A DNA stretch of 64,000 nucleotides from Halolamina rubra (GTDB lineage Archaea > Halobacteriota > Halobacteria > Halobacteriales > Haloferacaceae), in assembly GCF_000739555.1 (NCBI RefSeq), contig NZ_BBJN01000029.1, positions 36,789 through 100,788 of the forward strand, written 5' to 3'. Each line of letters opens with the position of its first letter. The stretch's first letter is position 1. This document shows positions 24,151 to 31,369 of the stretch, piece by piece. The notes beneath the pieces are model-generated. The model saw only the letters and a list, made by a program, of their open reading frames with translations. It searched no databases and was not told the origin of the DNA. Position numbers and translations under genes: made by a program.

Positions 24151-26313
24151 TCAGTCCGCGCTCGCGGCGGTCGTGCCGTCGTCGGCGCCGACGCTCGCCA
24201 GCGCGCCCTGCGAATCGAGCGCCTCCTCCAGCAGTTCGGCCACGTCGACGATCTCGAGGTCGTCCTCGAACCCGCCGGTTTTGCGGCCGTCCTCGAACAT
24301 CGTCGTACACATCGGGCAGGCGACGACGAACTTCTCGATCTCGCCGCCGGCGGCGGTGTCCTCGACGCCCTCGCGGAGGCGCTCCTCGCTGGGTTTTGGC
24401 TCGTCGTCGAACTCCATCCAGAGGCCGCCGCCGCCGCCGCCACAGCAGAACGAGTCGTCGCGGCTCCGGGGCATCTCGTGGAGCTCACAGCCCGTCGCCT
24501 CGATCAGCTGGCGCGGTGCCTCGTACTCGCCGTTGTACCGCCCGAGGTGACAGGGATCGTGGTAGGTGACGGTGTAGTCCAGGTTCGCGCCGGAGAGGTC
24601 GAGGCGGCCGGCGTCGACGAGGTCCGAGACGACCTGCGTCCAGTGGAACACGCCGATCTCGCCGTCGGCGTTCCACTCCTCGTCGTAGTCGAACGGCATC
24701 ACGGGGTCGTCGGCGAACTCGGCGTAGTCGATCTCGGGGTACTCGTTCTTGATCGTGTTGAACGAGTGGGGGTCCGTACAGACGATGTGGTCGAACTCCA
24801 CCTCGTCGAACGTCTCGACGTGGTGGCCCGCCAGCTCCATGTAGAGGAACTCCTCGCCGGTCCGGCGGATGTCGTTGCCGTCGTACTTCTCGTCGTCGAA
24901 CAGGATTCCGTAGCTCACGTCGGCGGCCTCGAACACCCGGGCCAGCGCGCGGGCGACCTTCTTGTTGCGGTCGTCGAAGCTCGGGTAGTCGCCGACGTAC
25001 CAGAGGTAGTCGACTTCCTCCTCGCGGGCGTCGGTCACGTCGAACTCCAGTTCGTCGCTCCAGTCGCCGCGCTTGCGGTTGGGGTCGCCGAACGTGTTGC
25101 CCTTCTGCATCACGTCTTGGAACACGTCCTGCATCTCCGAGTTGACCTGGCCGGTGTCGACGAGCTGGCGGTTCATCTTCGTGAAGCTCGTCAGGTGCTC
25201 GATGTCGACCGGGCAGGCGTCCATGCAGGCCATACAGGAGAGGCAGGACTCCATCGTCTCCGCGGCGATGACGGACTCGCCGCCGTCGGCGACGATGTCG
25301 ACCTCCTCGCCGCCGGCGTCGACGTCCTCGCGGTAGCTCTTCAGGTCGAGGATCACGTCACGCGGGTCGAGGTTCCGCCCGGACGCGTTGGCCGGGCAGA
25401 CCGACGAACAGCGCCCGCACTTGGTGCAGGCGTCCTGATCCAGCGTCTCGCTCCAGGTGAAGGAGTCGATGGACTCGGCGCCGGTGTCGGCGTCGAGGTC
25501 CGCGGGGACGGAGGGGAGCCGCGCGCCGGCTTTCTCGTCCCGGACGACGACGTTCGCGAAACTGGAGATCATGTGGAACGGCTTGGCGTAGGGGACGAAG
25601 GCGACGAAGCCGAAGGCGAGCAGCGAGTGGGACCACCAGCCCCACCAGTACAGCGCCTCGGCGCCGGCGGCGTCGACGCCGCCGGCCTCAATCACCATCG
25701 CGACGAAGTAGCCGACGAAGCTCACCGTCTCGAAGTCCGGAAAGCCCGTCGCGCGGATGCGCAGGCCTTCGAGCAGGTAGCCGCCGACGCCCAGCGCGAA
25801 CAGCGTCCAGACGAACGCGTCGTCCTCCAGGCTCGTGTGTTTCCCCCAGAGCCGGCCGTCGCGCCGCGCGTAGCGCTTGTAGATCGCCATCCCGACGCCG
25901 ACGACGAACAGCAGCCCCATCGCGTCCATCACCAGCGAGTACGCCAGGTAGAACTCGCCCTTGAAGAACGAACTGCCGGTGACGACGCGGTACACGTCGA
26001 TGTCGAACCCGAGGATGGTGGTCCCGATCAGCAGCGTCAGGAACCCCCAGAGGATGAACGCGTGCATCACGCCGGCGTACAGGTCGCGGTCGAACTGCTG
26101 CCGGTTGGAGAGCACCGTGGCCGCGGCGTCGACGACCCGGCCCGGCAGGTCGTCGAGCCGCGGGAACGGGTCCTCCTTCGCCCGTGCGTAGCGCCGGAAC
26201 CGCTCGTAGACGCCGACGGCGAACACCAGGATCGCCGCCGCCGCGAGGAAGTAGAACGCCGCCTTCCCCGTCGGCGAAATCGTCCAGAACGTCTCGCGCG
26301 TCTGTGCAAGCAT
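24151..26313 (-). CDS. Membrane-bound Fe-S oxidoreductase, HdrD-like with NarI-like membrane domain
   Basis: Protein of 720 aa. Residues 1-250 form about six membrane helices with a nitrate reductase gamma-like haem-binding region. Two 4Fe-4S motifs follow (CTKCGRCSSVCP, C296-C306; CLSCMACMDACP, C357-C367), then two CCG domains (HDPCHLGRYNGEY; SFCCGGGGGGLWMEF; ACPMCTTMFED). This is the layout of the ETF:menaquinone oxidoreductase-type or heterodisulfide reductase D-like proteins of haloarchaea, moving electrons from ETF to menaquinone. It probably serves acyl-CoA dehydrogenases such as the one at 13103. TATA-like CATTTAGG at 26336-26344 precedes the ATG. Confidence 0.86.
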   Translation of the reverse strand: MLAQTRETFWTISPTGKAAFYFLAAAAILVFAVGVYERFRRYARAKEDPFPRLDDLPGRVVDAAATVLSNRQQFDRDLYAGVMHAFILWGFLTLLIGTTILGFDIDVYRVVTGSSFFKGEFYLAYSLVMDAMGLLFVVGVGMAIYKRYARRDGRLWGKHTSLEDDAFVWTLFALGVGGYLLEGLRIRATGFPDFETVSFVGYFVAMVIEAGGVDAAGAEALYWWGWWSHSLLAFGFVAFVPYAKPFHMISSFANVVVRDEKAGARLPSVPADLDADTGAESIDSFTWSETLDQDACTKCGRCSSVCPANASGRNLDPRDVILDLKSYREDVDAGGEEVDIVADGGESVIAAETMESCLSCMACMDACPVDIEHLTSFTKMNRQLVDTGQVNSEMQDVFQDVMQKGNTFGDPNRKRGDWSDELEFDVTDAREEEVDYLWYVGDYPSFDDRNKKVARALARVFEAADVSYGILFDDEKYDGNDIRRTGEEFLYMELAGHHVETFDEVEFDHIVCTDPHSFNTIKNEYPEIDYAEFADDPVMPFDYDEEWNADGEIGVFHWTQVVSDLVDAGRLDLSGANLDYTVTYHDPCHLGRYNGEYEAPRQLIEATGCELHEMPRSRDDSFCCGGGGGGLWMEFDDEPKPSEERLREGVEDTAAGGEIEKFVVACPMCTTMFEDGRKTGGFEDDLEIVDVAELLEEALDSQGALASVGADDGTTAASAD

Positions 26314-26375
26314 ACCCTGTGTGCTGCGGTGCCGTCACCTAAATGGTGCCGACTGCGAGCGGCCGCGGGGCCGAT

Positions 26376-27080
26376 TCAGACGAACACGGACGCCAGCAGC
26401 GCCGCCGCCAGCGCCAGCGCCGGCGCGTCGACGGCCCGGAGCCGGATCCGCGGCAGCGTCGCGTTCCACGAGAAACACCGCGCGGTGAGCGCCATCGCCA
26501 GCCGGTCCGCCCGCGCGAACGCCCGCCGGAGCCCCGCCGCGCCGACGGTGCGCAGCCGTTCCCGCGTCGGGCGTTCGTCGCCCAGCCGCGCGCGCTCGGC
26601 GTCCCGGATCGCCGCCAGATCCCGACGGAGGAGGGGGAGAAAGCGGAACACGAGCCCCACCCCGGCGCCCAGCAGCCGCCCGGGCTTGCCCGGGATCGCC
26701 CACTGCACCGCCGCGCGGGACTCCCGAGCCGCGGTCGTCCGAACGTAGCCGGCGGCGACGCCGACGATGAGCAGCGTCCGGTAGCTCGCGAGCAGGGGGT
26801 CGACCGCGGCCGCGGGATCGAGCCACGGCGGCCCGAGCGTCACCAGCTCGAACAGCACCGCGGCCGCCAGCAGCGGGAGGAGGAACCGGTAGCCCCACAG
26901 CACCGAAACGGGGGAGAGCCGGGCGCTCGCGAGCGCCAGCGCGGTCACGCCCGTCAGCACCGCCAGCCCGCGGGGGTCGGTGTGGGCGAACGCGGCGACG
27001 GCGAACGCGAGTTGGACGGCCAGCTTCGTCCGAGGGTCGAGGTGGTGGGCGAGCGAGTCGCCGGGCTCGTAGCCGAGCAT
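26376..27080 (-). CDS. bioN: Energy-coupling factor transporter membrane subunit EcfT (BioN)
   Basis: Membrane protein of 234 aa with about five or six helices; residues near 15-25 include the family's DPRTKL motif. EcfT couples the ATPase to the substrate-binding S component. The ATG overlaps the ecfA stop (ATGA), so the two are translationally coupled. The basic coupling helices (ARADRLAMALTARCF; RFLPLLRRDLAAIRDAERAR) hold the Ala-Arg-Gly/Ala-type interaction sites. With EcfA and BioY it makes a dedicated biotin importer. Confidence 0.88.
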   Translation of the reverse strand: MLGYEPGDSLAHHLDPRTKLAVQLAFAVAAFAHTDPRGLAVLTGVTALALASARLSPVSVLWGYRFLLPLLAAAVLFELVTLGPPWLDPAAAVDPLLASYRTLLIVGVAAGYVRTTAARESRAAVQWAIPGKPGRLLGAGVGLVFRFLPLLRRDLAAIRDAERARLGDERPTRERLRTVGAAGLRRAFARADRLAMALTARCFSWNATLPRIRLRAVDAPALALAAALLASVFV

Positions 27081-27811
27081 CAGTTCCCCGCGGCAGGCTG
27101 GTCGGGCACGCGAACCCCGTACTCGGGCAGTTCCGCGGCCGCGTCGTCGGGGCTGGCGTCGACGACCACCTCGCCGTCGGCGAGACAGACCACGCGGTCG
27201 GCGTCGCCGAGCAGCTCCCGGAGGTCGTGGGTGACGACGATCAGCCCGGTCCCGTCGGCGTGGAGGCCGCGCAGGCGGTCGAGCAGGCCCTCGCGGGCGG
27301 GCGAATCGAGCCCGGTGAACGGCTCGTCGAGCACGAGGTGGTTCGGTTCCATCGCCAGCGCGCCCGCGACCGCGAGGCGCTCGCGCTCGCCACCCGAGAG
27401 CGTCTCGATCCGGTCGTTTTCGCGCCCGTCGAGGCCGACCGCCGCGAGCGCTGCGTCAGCCCGGCGGTCGATCTCGGCGTGATCGAGCCCCAGGTTCTCC
27501 GGGCCGAAGCGCACGTCGCCGCCGACCGTGGCCGCGACGAACTGGTCCCGGGGCTCCTGGAACGCCATCCCGACGGTGGTTCTTGCGGCGACGGGGTCCT
27601 CGCTCGCCTCGGTCCCGTCGACGAGCACCCGGCCGGCGTCCGGTTCCAGCAGCCCGTTCAGGTGGCGGACGAGCGTCGACTTCCCGGAGCCGTTCGGGCC
27701 GCAGAGCACGAGGAACTCCCCGTCCGGGATCGTCAGTGAGACGCCGTCGACGGCGGTCGCGGCGTCGGCGTCCTCGCCGTACCGGTGGGTAACCGAGTCG
27801 AGCTCCAGCAC
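27080..27811 (-). CDS. bioM: ECF transporter ATPase EcfA (BioM)
   Basis: ABC ATPase of 243 aa from a GTG at 27811. Walker A is GPNGSGKST (38-46), signature LSGGERERLAVAGALAM, Walker B HLVLDEPFTGLD, H-loop VVTHDL. The one-nt gap to bioY and the ATGA overlap with ecfT define the operon bioY-ecfA-ecfT. A single ATPase implies a homodimer as in BioMNY-type modules. Confidence 0.92.
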   Translation of the reverse strand: MLELDSVTHRYGEDADAATAVDGVSLTIPDGEFLVLCGPNGSGKSTLVRHLNGLLEPDAGRVLVDGTEASEDPVAARTTVGMAFQEPRDQFVAATVGGDVRFGPENLGLDHAEIDRRADAALAAVGLDGRENDRIETLSGGERERLAVAGALAMEPNHLVLDEPFTGLDSPAREGLLDRLRGLHADGTGLIVVTHDLRELLGDADRVVCLADGEVVVDASPDDAAAELPEYGVRVPDQPAAGN

Positions 27812-27812
27812 G

Positions 27813-28397
27813 CTACGTCGCCTGCACCTCGTCGGAGCGGACGATCCCGACGGCGGCGGCCATCTTCACCGCCTCCGCGGGGACGAACGCGAGGCCGGCG
27901 CCGACGATCGCGGCGACGAGGCTCGTGTCGAGGTAGTACCAGTAGACGGCGATCCCGAGCGCGTAGATCACGACGGTCCCGGCGGTCATCGCGCCCACCA
28001 GCCGCGGGAAGGAGACGCCCTCGGGGTCGACGAGCCCGTCGACGCCGTGGACGACGGCGCCGATCAGGGCGGCCGCGAACGGGTAGGAGACGAGGTAGCC
28101 GCCGGTCGGTCCGAAGATCTCGCCCAGCCCCGCGCTGGCGCCGGAGAAGACGGGGGCGCCCAGCGCGCCGGCCAGCACGTACAGCAGCATCGCGAACCCG
28201 CCCCAGGCGGGCCCGAGGTAGATGCCGGCGAGGAACACGCCGAGCACCTGCGCCGTCACGGGGACGGCCGGGTTCAGCGGGTTGGGGAACGAGACGAACG
28301 CGAACGCGCCCATCAGCGCCGCCACCAGCGCGGCGCGGACGAGGTTGACGGCGACTTCGTCGCCGACGAGATCGACGGAGTCGGTTGCGGTAGACAC
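27813..28397 (-). CDS. bioY: Biotin uptake S component BioY
   Basis: Membrane S component of 194 aa with about six helices. The BioY signature region PNPLNPAVPVTAQVLGVFLA and IYLGPAWGGFAMLLYVLAGA, plus SGASAGLGEIFGPTGGYLVS, is characteristic. GTG 28397 is chosen. A longer in-frame version would cross the operator and promoter described below. It is the first gene of the bioY-ecfA-ecfT operon, so regulation acts here. It is divergent from the CMI4-like gene. Confidence 0.92.
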   Translation of the reverse strand: MSTATDSVDLVGDEVAVNLVRAALVAALMGAFAFVSFPNPLNPAVPVTAQVLGVFLAGIYLGPAWGGFAMLLYVLAGALGAPVFSGASAGLGEIFGPTGGYLVSYPFAAALIGAVVHGVDGLVDPEGVSFPRLVGAMTAGTVVIYALGIAVYWYYLDTSLVAAIVGAGLAFVPAEAVKMAAAVGIVRSDEVQAT

Positions 28398-28410
28398 GTC
28401 CGACGGTTCT

Positions 28411-28440
28411 CGTAAACTTACCTTAACGCTACGGTTTACG
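28411..28440. promoter_or_regulatory. BirA-type biotin operator over the bioY promoter
   Basis: Palindrome CGTAAAC (28411-28417), 16-nt spacer, GTTTACG (28434-28440). This fits the known bacterial/archaeal BirA consensus of GTAAAC-type half-sites in inverted repeat (TTGTAAAC...GTTTACAA form). It lies 14-43 nt before the bioY start, and the spacer contains the minus-strand TATA-like GTTAAGG (about 27 nt before the GTG). Binding of a biotin-bound BirA would therefore block the promoter. The regulator gene is not in the window. Confidence 0.65.
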
Positions 28441-28497
28441 ACCGGTTCCCCTCGGCTACCCAACCCTTATTCGCGCGGATCCCGTCGTTCCGGGAGT

Positions 28498-29102
28498 ATG
28501 GACGAACAAACCGAGGAGCTCCGGGACCTGTTCGTCGAGACCACCGGCGAGGAGACGGTCACGGAGGATCAGGTCGAGGACCGCGGCGACCTCGCCGACG
28601 CGGTCCCCCCCGAGGAGGCGGAGGCGCGGGTCCGGGAGCTGGTCGGCCGGATGCGCGAGCGCTACGCGTTCGAGTCGGCGCTCGACGACGACGACCTGGT
28701 CCGGGTCGTGACTGGCTTCTACGCCGACGAGCCGACGCCGAGATCGCCGACGCCCTCGGGGTCGAGGAGGCGTCGGTGTTCGACGCCCGGATGGATCTCC
28801 ACCTCGTCCGGGAGGCGGACCGCGAGGCGCCGCTGCCGATGGACGAACTCCGGGCGCTCGTCGTCGACGAGGTGCCCGTCGACGAGCGGGCCGACCGACT
28901 CGACGCGGACGTGGCGACCGTCGAGCGCTACTCCCGGGTGATCGCGGCCCAGCGCCGCGGCACCCGCGCGAACCACCGGTTCACCGACGAGTTCGCCGAG
29001 CTGCTGACCGACGCGGACCTCCGGGACAGCCACGCCGCCGACGCCCACGAGTCCGGGCTGGAGGAGGCCGCCGAGGACATCGAGACCGACACCCAGCTGT
29101 AG
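28498..29102 (+). pseudogene. Conditioned medium-induced protein 4-like protein, one-base frameshift
   Basis: Starts at ATG 28498, 28 nt after TATA-like CTTATTC. N-part MDEQTEELRDLFVETTGEET, then LVGRMRERYAFESALDDDDL and VRVVTGFYADEPTP. After about 28740 the sense frame shifts: EIADALGVEEASVFDARMDL continues in the next frame, with a helix-turn-helix-like region, and ends EDIETDTQL. The length is 605 nt, one short of 202 codons. Restoring one G (CCGGAG for CCGAG near 28738-28742) gives a continuous protein. It resembles the haloarchaeal CMI4 family of unknown function; resemblance is from memory. Confidence 0.7.
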
Positions 29103-29106
29103 CCCG

Positions 29107-29112
29107 TTTTTG
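29107..29112 (+). promoter_or_regulatory. TATA box of the Cas4-like gene
   Basis: TTTTTG centred about 31 nt before the GTG at 29140. It supports that GTG and a leaderless transcript, rather than an upstream TTG at 29110. Confidence 0.5.
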
Positions 29113-29139
29113 AAGTGCGATGGCGGGAGCACCCCTCCC

Positions 29140-29811
29140 GTGTCCCGCGTCGCCGCCAGCGACCTCGGTCGCGCCGCGTACTGCCCGCGCCAGCTCTACT
29201 ACGCTCGTCAGTCCGACGACCGTGAGCCGCCCGACGAGGTTCGTGCCCGCCGCGAGTTGGCGTTCCGGTACCCCGAACTCCGCGAGGCGAGCGACGACCG
29301 GCTCGCCGAGCGCCCGCTCGCCGTGTCGGCCGCGGAGTACCGCGATAACCTCGACGCGCTCGCCGCCGGGCCGCTGTGGGACCGCCTCGTCGAGCCGGCC
29401 GCCCGCGACGCCACGCTGACGGGGCAGGACTGCCGGGGCGTCGCGCACAAACTGCTCGCCGAGGACGGTTCAGACCCACCGATCCCGGTGCTCGTCTCGG
29501 GCGGCGTCCCGCCGCCGGCGGGCGTCTGGGAGCCCCAGTCGGTCCGCGCGGTCGCGCTGGCGAAGGCGCTCGCGTGGGAGCGCGAACGCGAGATCCCCCG
29601 CGCGCTGGTGGAGTACCCCGCCGTGGGCGTCGTGCGACCGGTCCGGCTCACCACCCGGAAGAAGGCGCGCTACCGGGAGCTGCTCCGGACCGTCCGGAGC
29701 CTGGACGGGCCGCCGCCGCGGATCGACGACGACGCCAAGTGCGAGGCCTGCGAGTACCGCGGGGACTGCGGGGTACGAACGCGCTCGCTGCGGTCGCTGC
29801 TGGGGCTCTGA
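29140..29811 (+). CDS. Stand-alone Cas4/Dna2-like (DUF83) nuclease
   Basis: Protein of 223 aa. N-terminal VAASDLGRAAYCPRQLYYAR has the single Cys, and the C-terminal KCEACEYRGDCGVR holds the other cysteines of a Cas4-type Fe-S cluster. The middle includes IPRALVEYPAVGVVRPVRLT then TRKKARYRELLRTVRSL. This is the DUF83/Cas4 family of 5'-3' exonucleases, but the PD-(D/E)XK acidic residues are hard to place with certainty. No cas genes or CRISPR arrays are nearby, so a DNA repair role is more likely than CRISPR adaptation. GTG 29140 follows a TATA-like box. Confidence 0.78.
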   Translation: MSRVAASDLGRAAYCPRQLYYARQSDDREPPDEVRARRELAFRYPELREASDDRLAERPLAVSAAEYRDNLDALAAGPLWDRLVEPAARDATLTGQDCRGVAHKLLAEDGSDPPIPVLVSGGVPPPAGVWEPQSVRAVALAKALAWEREREIPRALVEYPAVGVVRPVRLTTRKKARYRELLRTVRSLDGPPPRIDDDAKCEACEYRGDCGVRTRSLRSLLGL

Positions 29812-29833
29812 CTGAGCCGACCCTCGGGACCGA

Positions 29834-30418
29834 TCAGTGCTCGGCCAGCCAGGCGTCGACCTCGTCGGCCCCCCGGCCGCGGCGGTGGATCTCGCCGTTG
29901 CCGGGGTCGACGACGGTGCTCTCGCCGCCCGGGAGCTCGCCGGCGTCGACGACGGCGCCGACGCCCTCGCGGATCGCGTCGTCGAGCTCGTCGGGGTGGG
30001 TGGCGTTGGCCTGGCCGGAGCGGTTCGCGCTGGTCGCGGTGATCGGCGCGAACTCGTCGAGCAGTTCCAGCGCGAGGTCGTGGTCGGGGATCCGGACGCC
30101 GACGCGATCCCGGCCGGCGGTGAGCGCGTCCGGGACGTGGCCCTGGCGTTCGAGCACGACCGTGACCGGGCCCGGGAGGAACTCCCGCATGAACGCCTCC
30201 TCGCGCTCGGTCGCGGTCACGTGTTCGAGCGCCTCGTCCACGTCGGGCACCGCCATCGAGAGCGGGTCGTCCCGCGATCGCTCCTTCAGCTCGTAGACGC
30301 GCTCGACGGCGTCGGCGGCGATCGCGTCGGCGCCGAGCCCGTAGACGGTGTCGGTCGGGTAGACCGCCAGCTCGCCCATCGCGAGCATGCTGCTGGCCTG
30401 GATCAGGTCGTCGCGCAT
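29834..30418 (-). CDS. L-threonylcarbamoyladenylate synthase (Sua5/YrdC family)
   Basis: Makes threonylcarbamoyl-AMP from Thr, bicarbonate and ATP for the tRNA modification t6A. The YrdC-domain-only protein is 194 aa (no C-terminal Sua5 domain). Motifs: ELAVYPTDTVYGLGADAIAA, ELKERSRDDPLSMAVPD, FLPGPVTVVLERQG, GVRIPDHDLALELL and APITATSANRSG. It is a stand-alone gene; the KEOPS partners are outside this window. Confidence 0.93.
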   Translation of the reverse strand: MRDDLIQASSMLAMGELAVYPTDTVYGLGADAIAADAVERVYELKERSRDDPLSMAVPDVDEALEHVTATEREEAFMREFLPGPVTVVLERQGHVPDALTAGRDRVGVRIPDHDLALELLDEFAPITATSANRSGQANATHPDELDDAIREGVGAVVDAGELPGGESTVVDPGNGEIHRRGRGADEVDAWLAEH

Positions 30419-30476
30419 ACCCGGCCCTGGGGGGCGGCGCGAAAAAAGCGCGCGGTCGATCGCGGCGCCGTCGCCG

Positions 30477-30980
30477 CTACAGCGACTCGATCGCCGCCTC
30501 GACGGCGTCGTACTCGGGGAACTCGGGCCACTCGCTGGCGACCCACGCGTACTCGACGGTGCGGTCCCCGTCGAGCAGGAACATCGCGGGCCGGTGTTCG
30601 GTGATTCCGGCCATCCCGTCGAGGTCGTGCTCGATGCCGTACTGCTCGGCGACGCCCGCGCCGGGGTCGGCGAACAGGCGGGCGCCGTCGGCGCGCTCGT
30701 CGAGCAGCGACGCGTGCTCGTACGGCGTCGAGATGGAGAGGCCGACCACGTCCACGTCGTCGGCCCACCCGCGGTCGTCGATCTCGTTCCAGACGTACGT
30801 CGCGGGGAACGCGCCGTCCATCGGGTGGGCGACGAGCAGGACGGGCCCCTCGGCGGTCAGCGACGAGAGCGAGCGGTCCTCCCAGAACTCTTCGTTCACG
30901 AGCGGCCGCGTGAAGTCGGGCGCGGTGTCGCCGACCTCGGGGTGGTCGGCGTCGGGGAGCTCGACCACGTCGAACTCCAT
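30477..30980 (-). CDS. Redoxin-domain (peroxiredoxin-fold) protein without cysteines
   Basis: Protein of 167 aa with AhpC/TSA architecture: PEVGDTAPDFTRPLVNEEFW, then the PVLLVAHPMDGAFPATYVWN strand-helix where the peroxidatic Cys normally sits, and the VVGLSISTPYEHASLLDER and FADPGAGVAEQYGI strands. There is no cysteine anywhere, so it cannot act as a thiol peroxidase. Overlap (ATGA-like) with the glutaredoxin-like gene upstream implies they act together. Non-catalytic or substrate-binding roles are inference. Confidence 0.85.
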   Translation of the reverse strand: MEFDVVELPDADHPEVGDTAPDFTRPLVNEEFWEDRSLSSLTAEGPVLLVAHPMDGAFPATYVWNEIDDRGWADDVDVVGLSISTPYEHASLLDERADGARLFADPGAGVAEQYGIEHDLDGMAGITEHRPAMFLLDGDRTVEYAWVASEWPEFPEYDAVEAAIESL

Positions 30981-31240
30981 CAGGCCTCACCCCCGTACGT
31001 CTTCTCGAGGTACTCGACGATGTTGCCCGACTCCGACATCGTGAGGCCGGTGTTCTCGTCGACGATCGCCGGCACGGAGCGCTTGCCGCTGATGCGCTTG
31101 ACCACGTTCCGGTCGGAGTGCATCGGCTCGACGAACCGGGAGCGGTAGTCGAGCCCGTACTCGTCGAGCTTCCGCACCACCCGTTCGCAGAACGGGCAGG
31201 CCTGCAGCCGGTAGAGCGTGATCGGCGGTTCGTCGGACAT
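30980..31240 (-). CDS. Glutaredoxin / GST-N-terminal-domain-like protein
   Basis: Protein of 86 aa. ITLYRLQACPFCERVVRKLD carries the CPFC redox motif. GKRSVPAIVDENTG holds the cis-Pro, and ESGNIVEYLEKTYG the C-terminal helix. This matches the thioredoxin-like domain seen in both glutaredoxins and GST N-termini; with no GST C-terminal domain, glutaredoxin-like is the better name. Its stop overlaps the redoxin start by a base pair set, so both are co-translated. A likely donor for the disulfide chemistry lost by its Cys-free neighbour. Confidence 0.85.
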   Translation of the reverse strand: MSDEPPITLYRLQACPFCERVVRKLDEYGLDYRSRFVEPMHSDRNVVKRISGKRSVPAIVDENTGLTMSESGNIVEYLEKTYGGEA

Positions 31241-31336
31241 GGCCGCCGGTTGGGCCGCCCAGCGCGTAAAGTCGTCGGCGACGACACGGGGCGCCGACGC
31301 CGGCCGGGACGCCCGATATCGGCCGGGAGGGGAACG

Positions 31337-31343
31337 CTTAATT
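31337..31343 (+). promoter_or_regulatory. TATA box of the CNNM/CBS transporter gene
   Basis: CTTAATT centred 30 nt before the ATG at 31370. It selects this ATG, giving a leaderless transcript, and excludes the long in-frame extension upstream to 31118, which is antisense to the glutaredoxin gene. Confidence 0.6.
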
Positions 31344-31369
31344 CGGACGACCGTGAAGGCCGACGGGAA

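Noticed and set aside
23278..26748. Very long plus-strand reading frame (1156 codons)
   Set aside because: It is antisense to the DUF429, membrane Fe-S oxidoreductase and EcfT genes. High GC makes long antisense frames common, and its composition is Val/Arg/Gly/Leu-rich without motifs.
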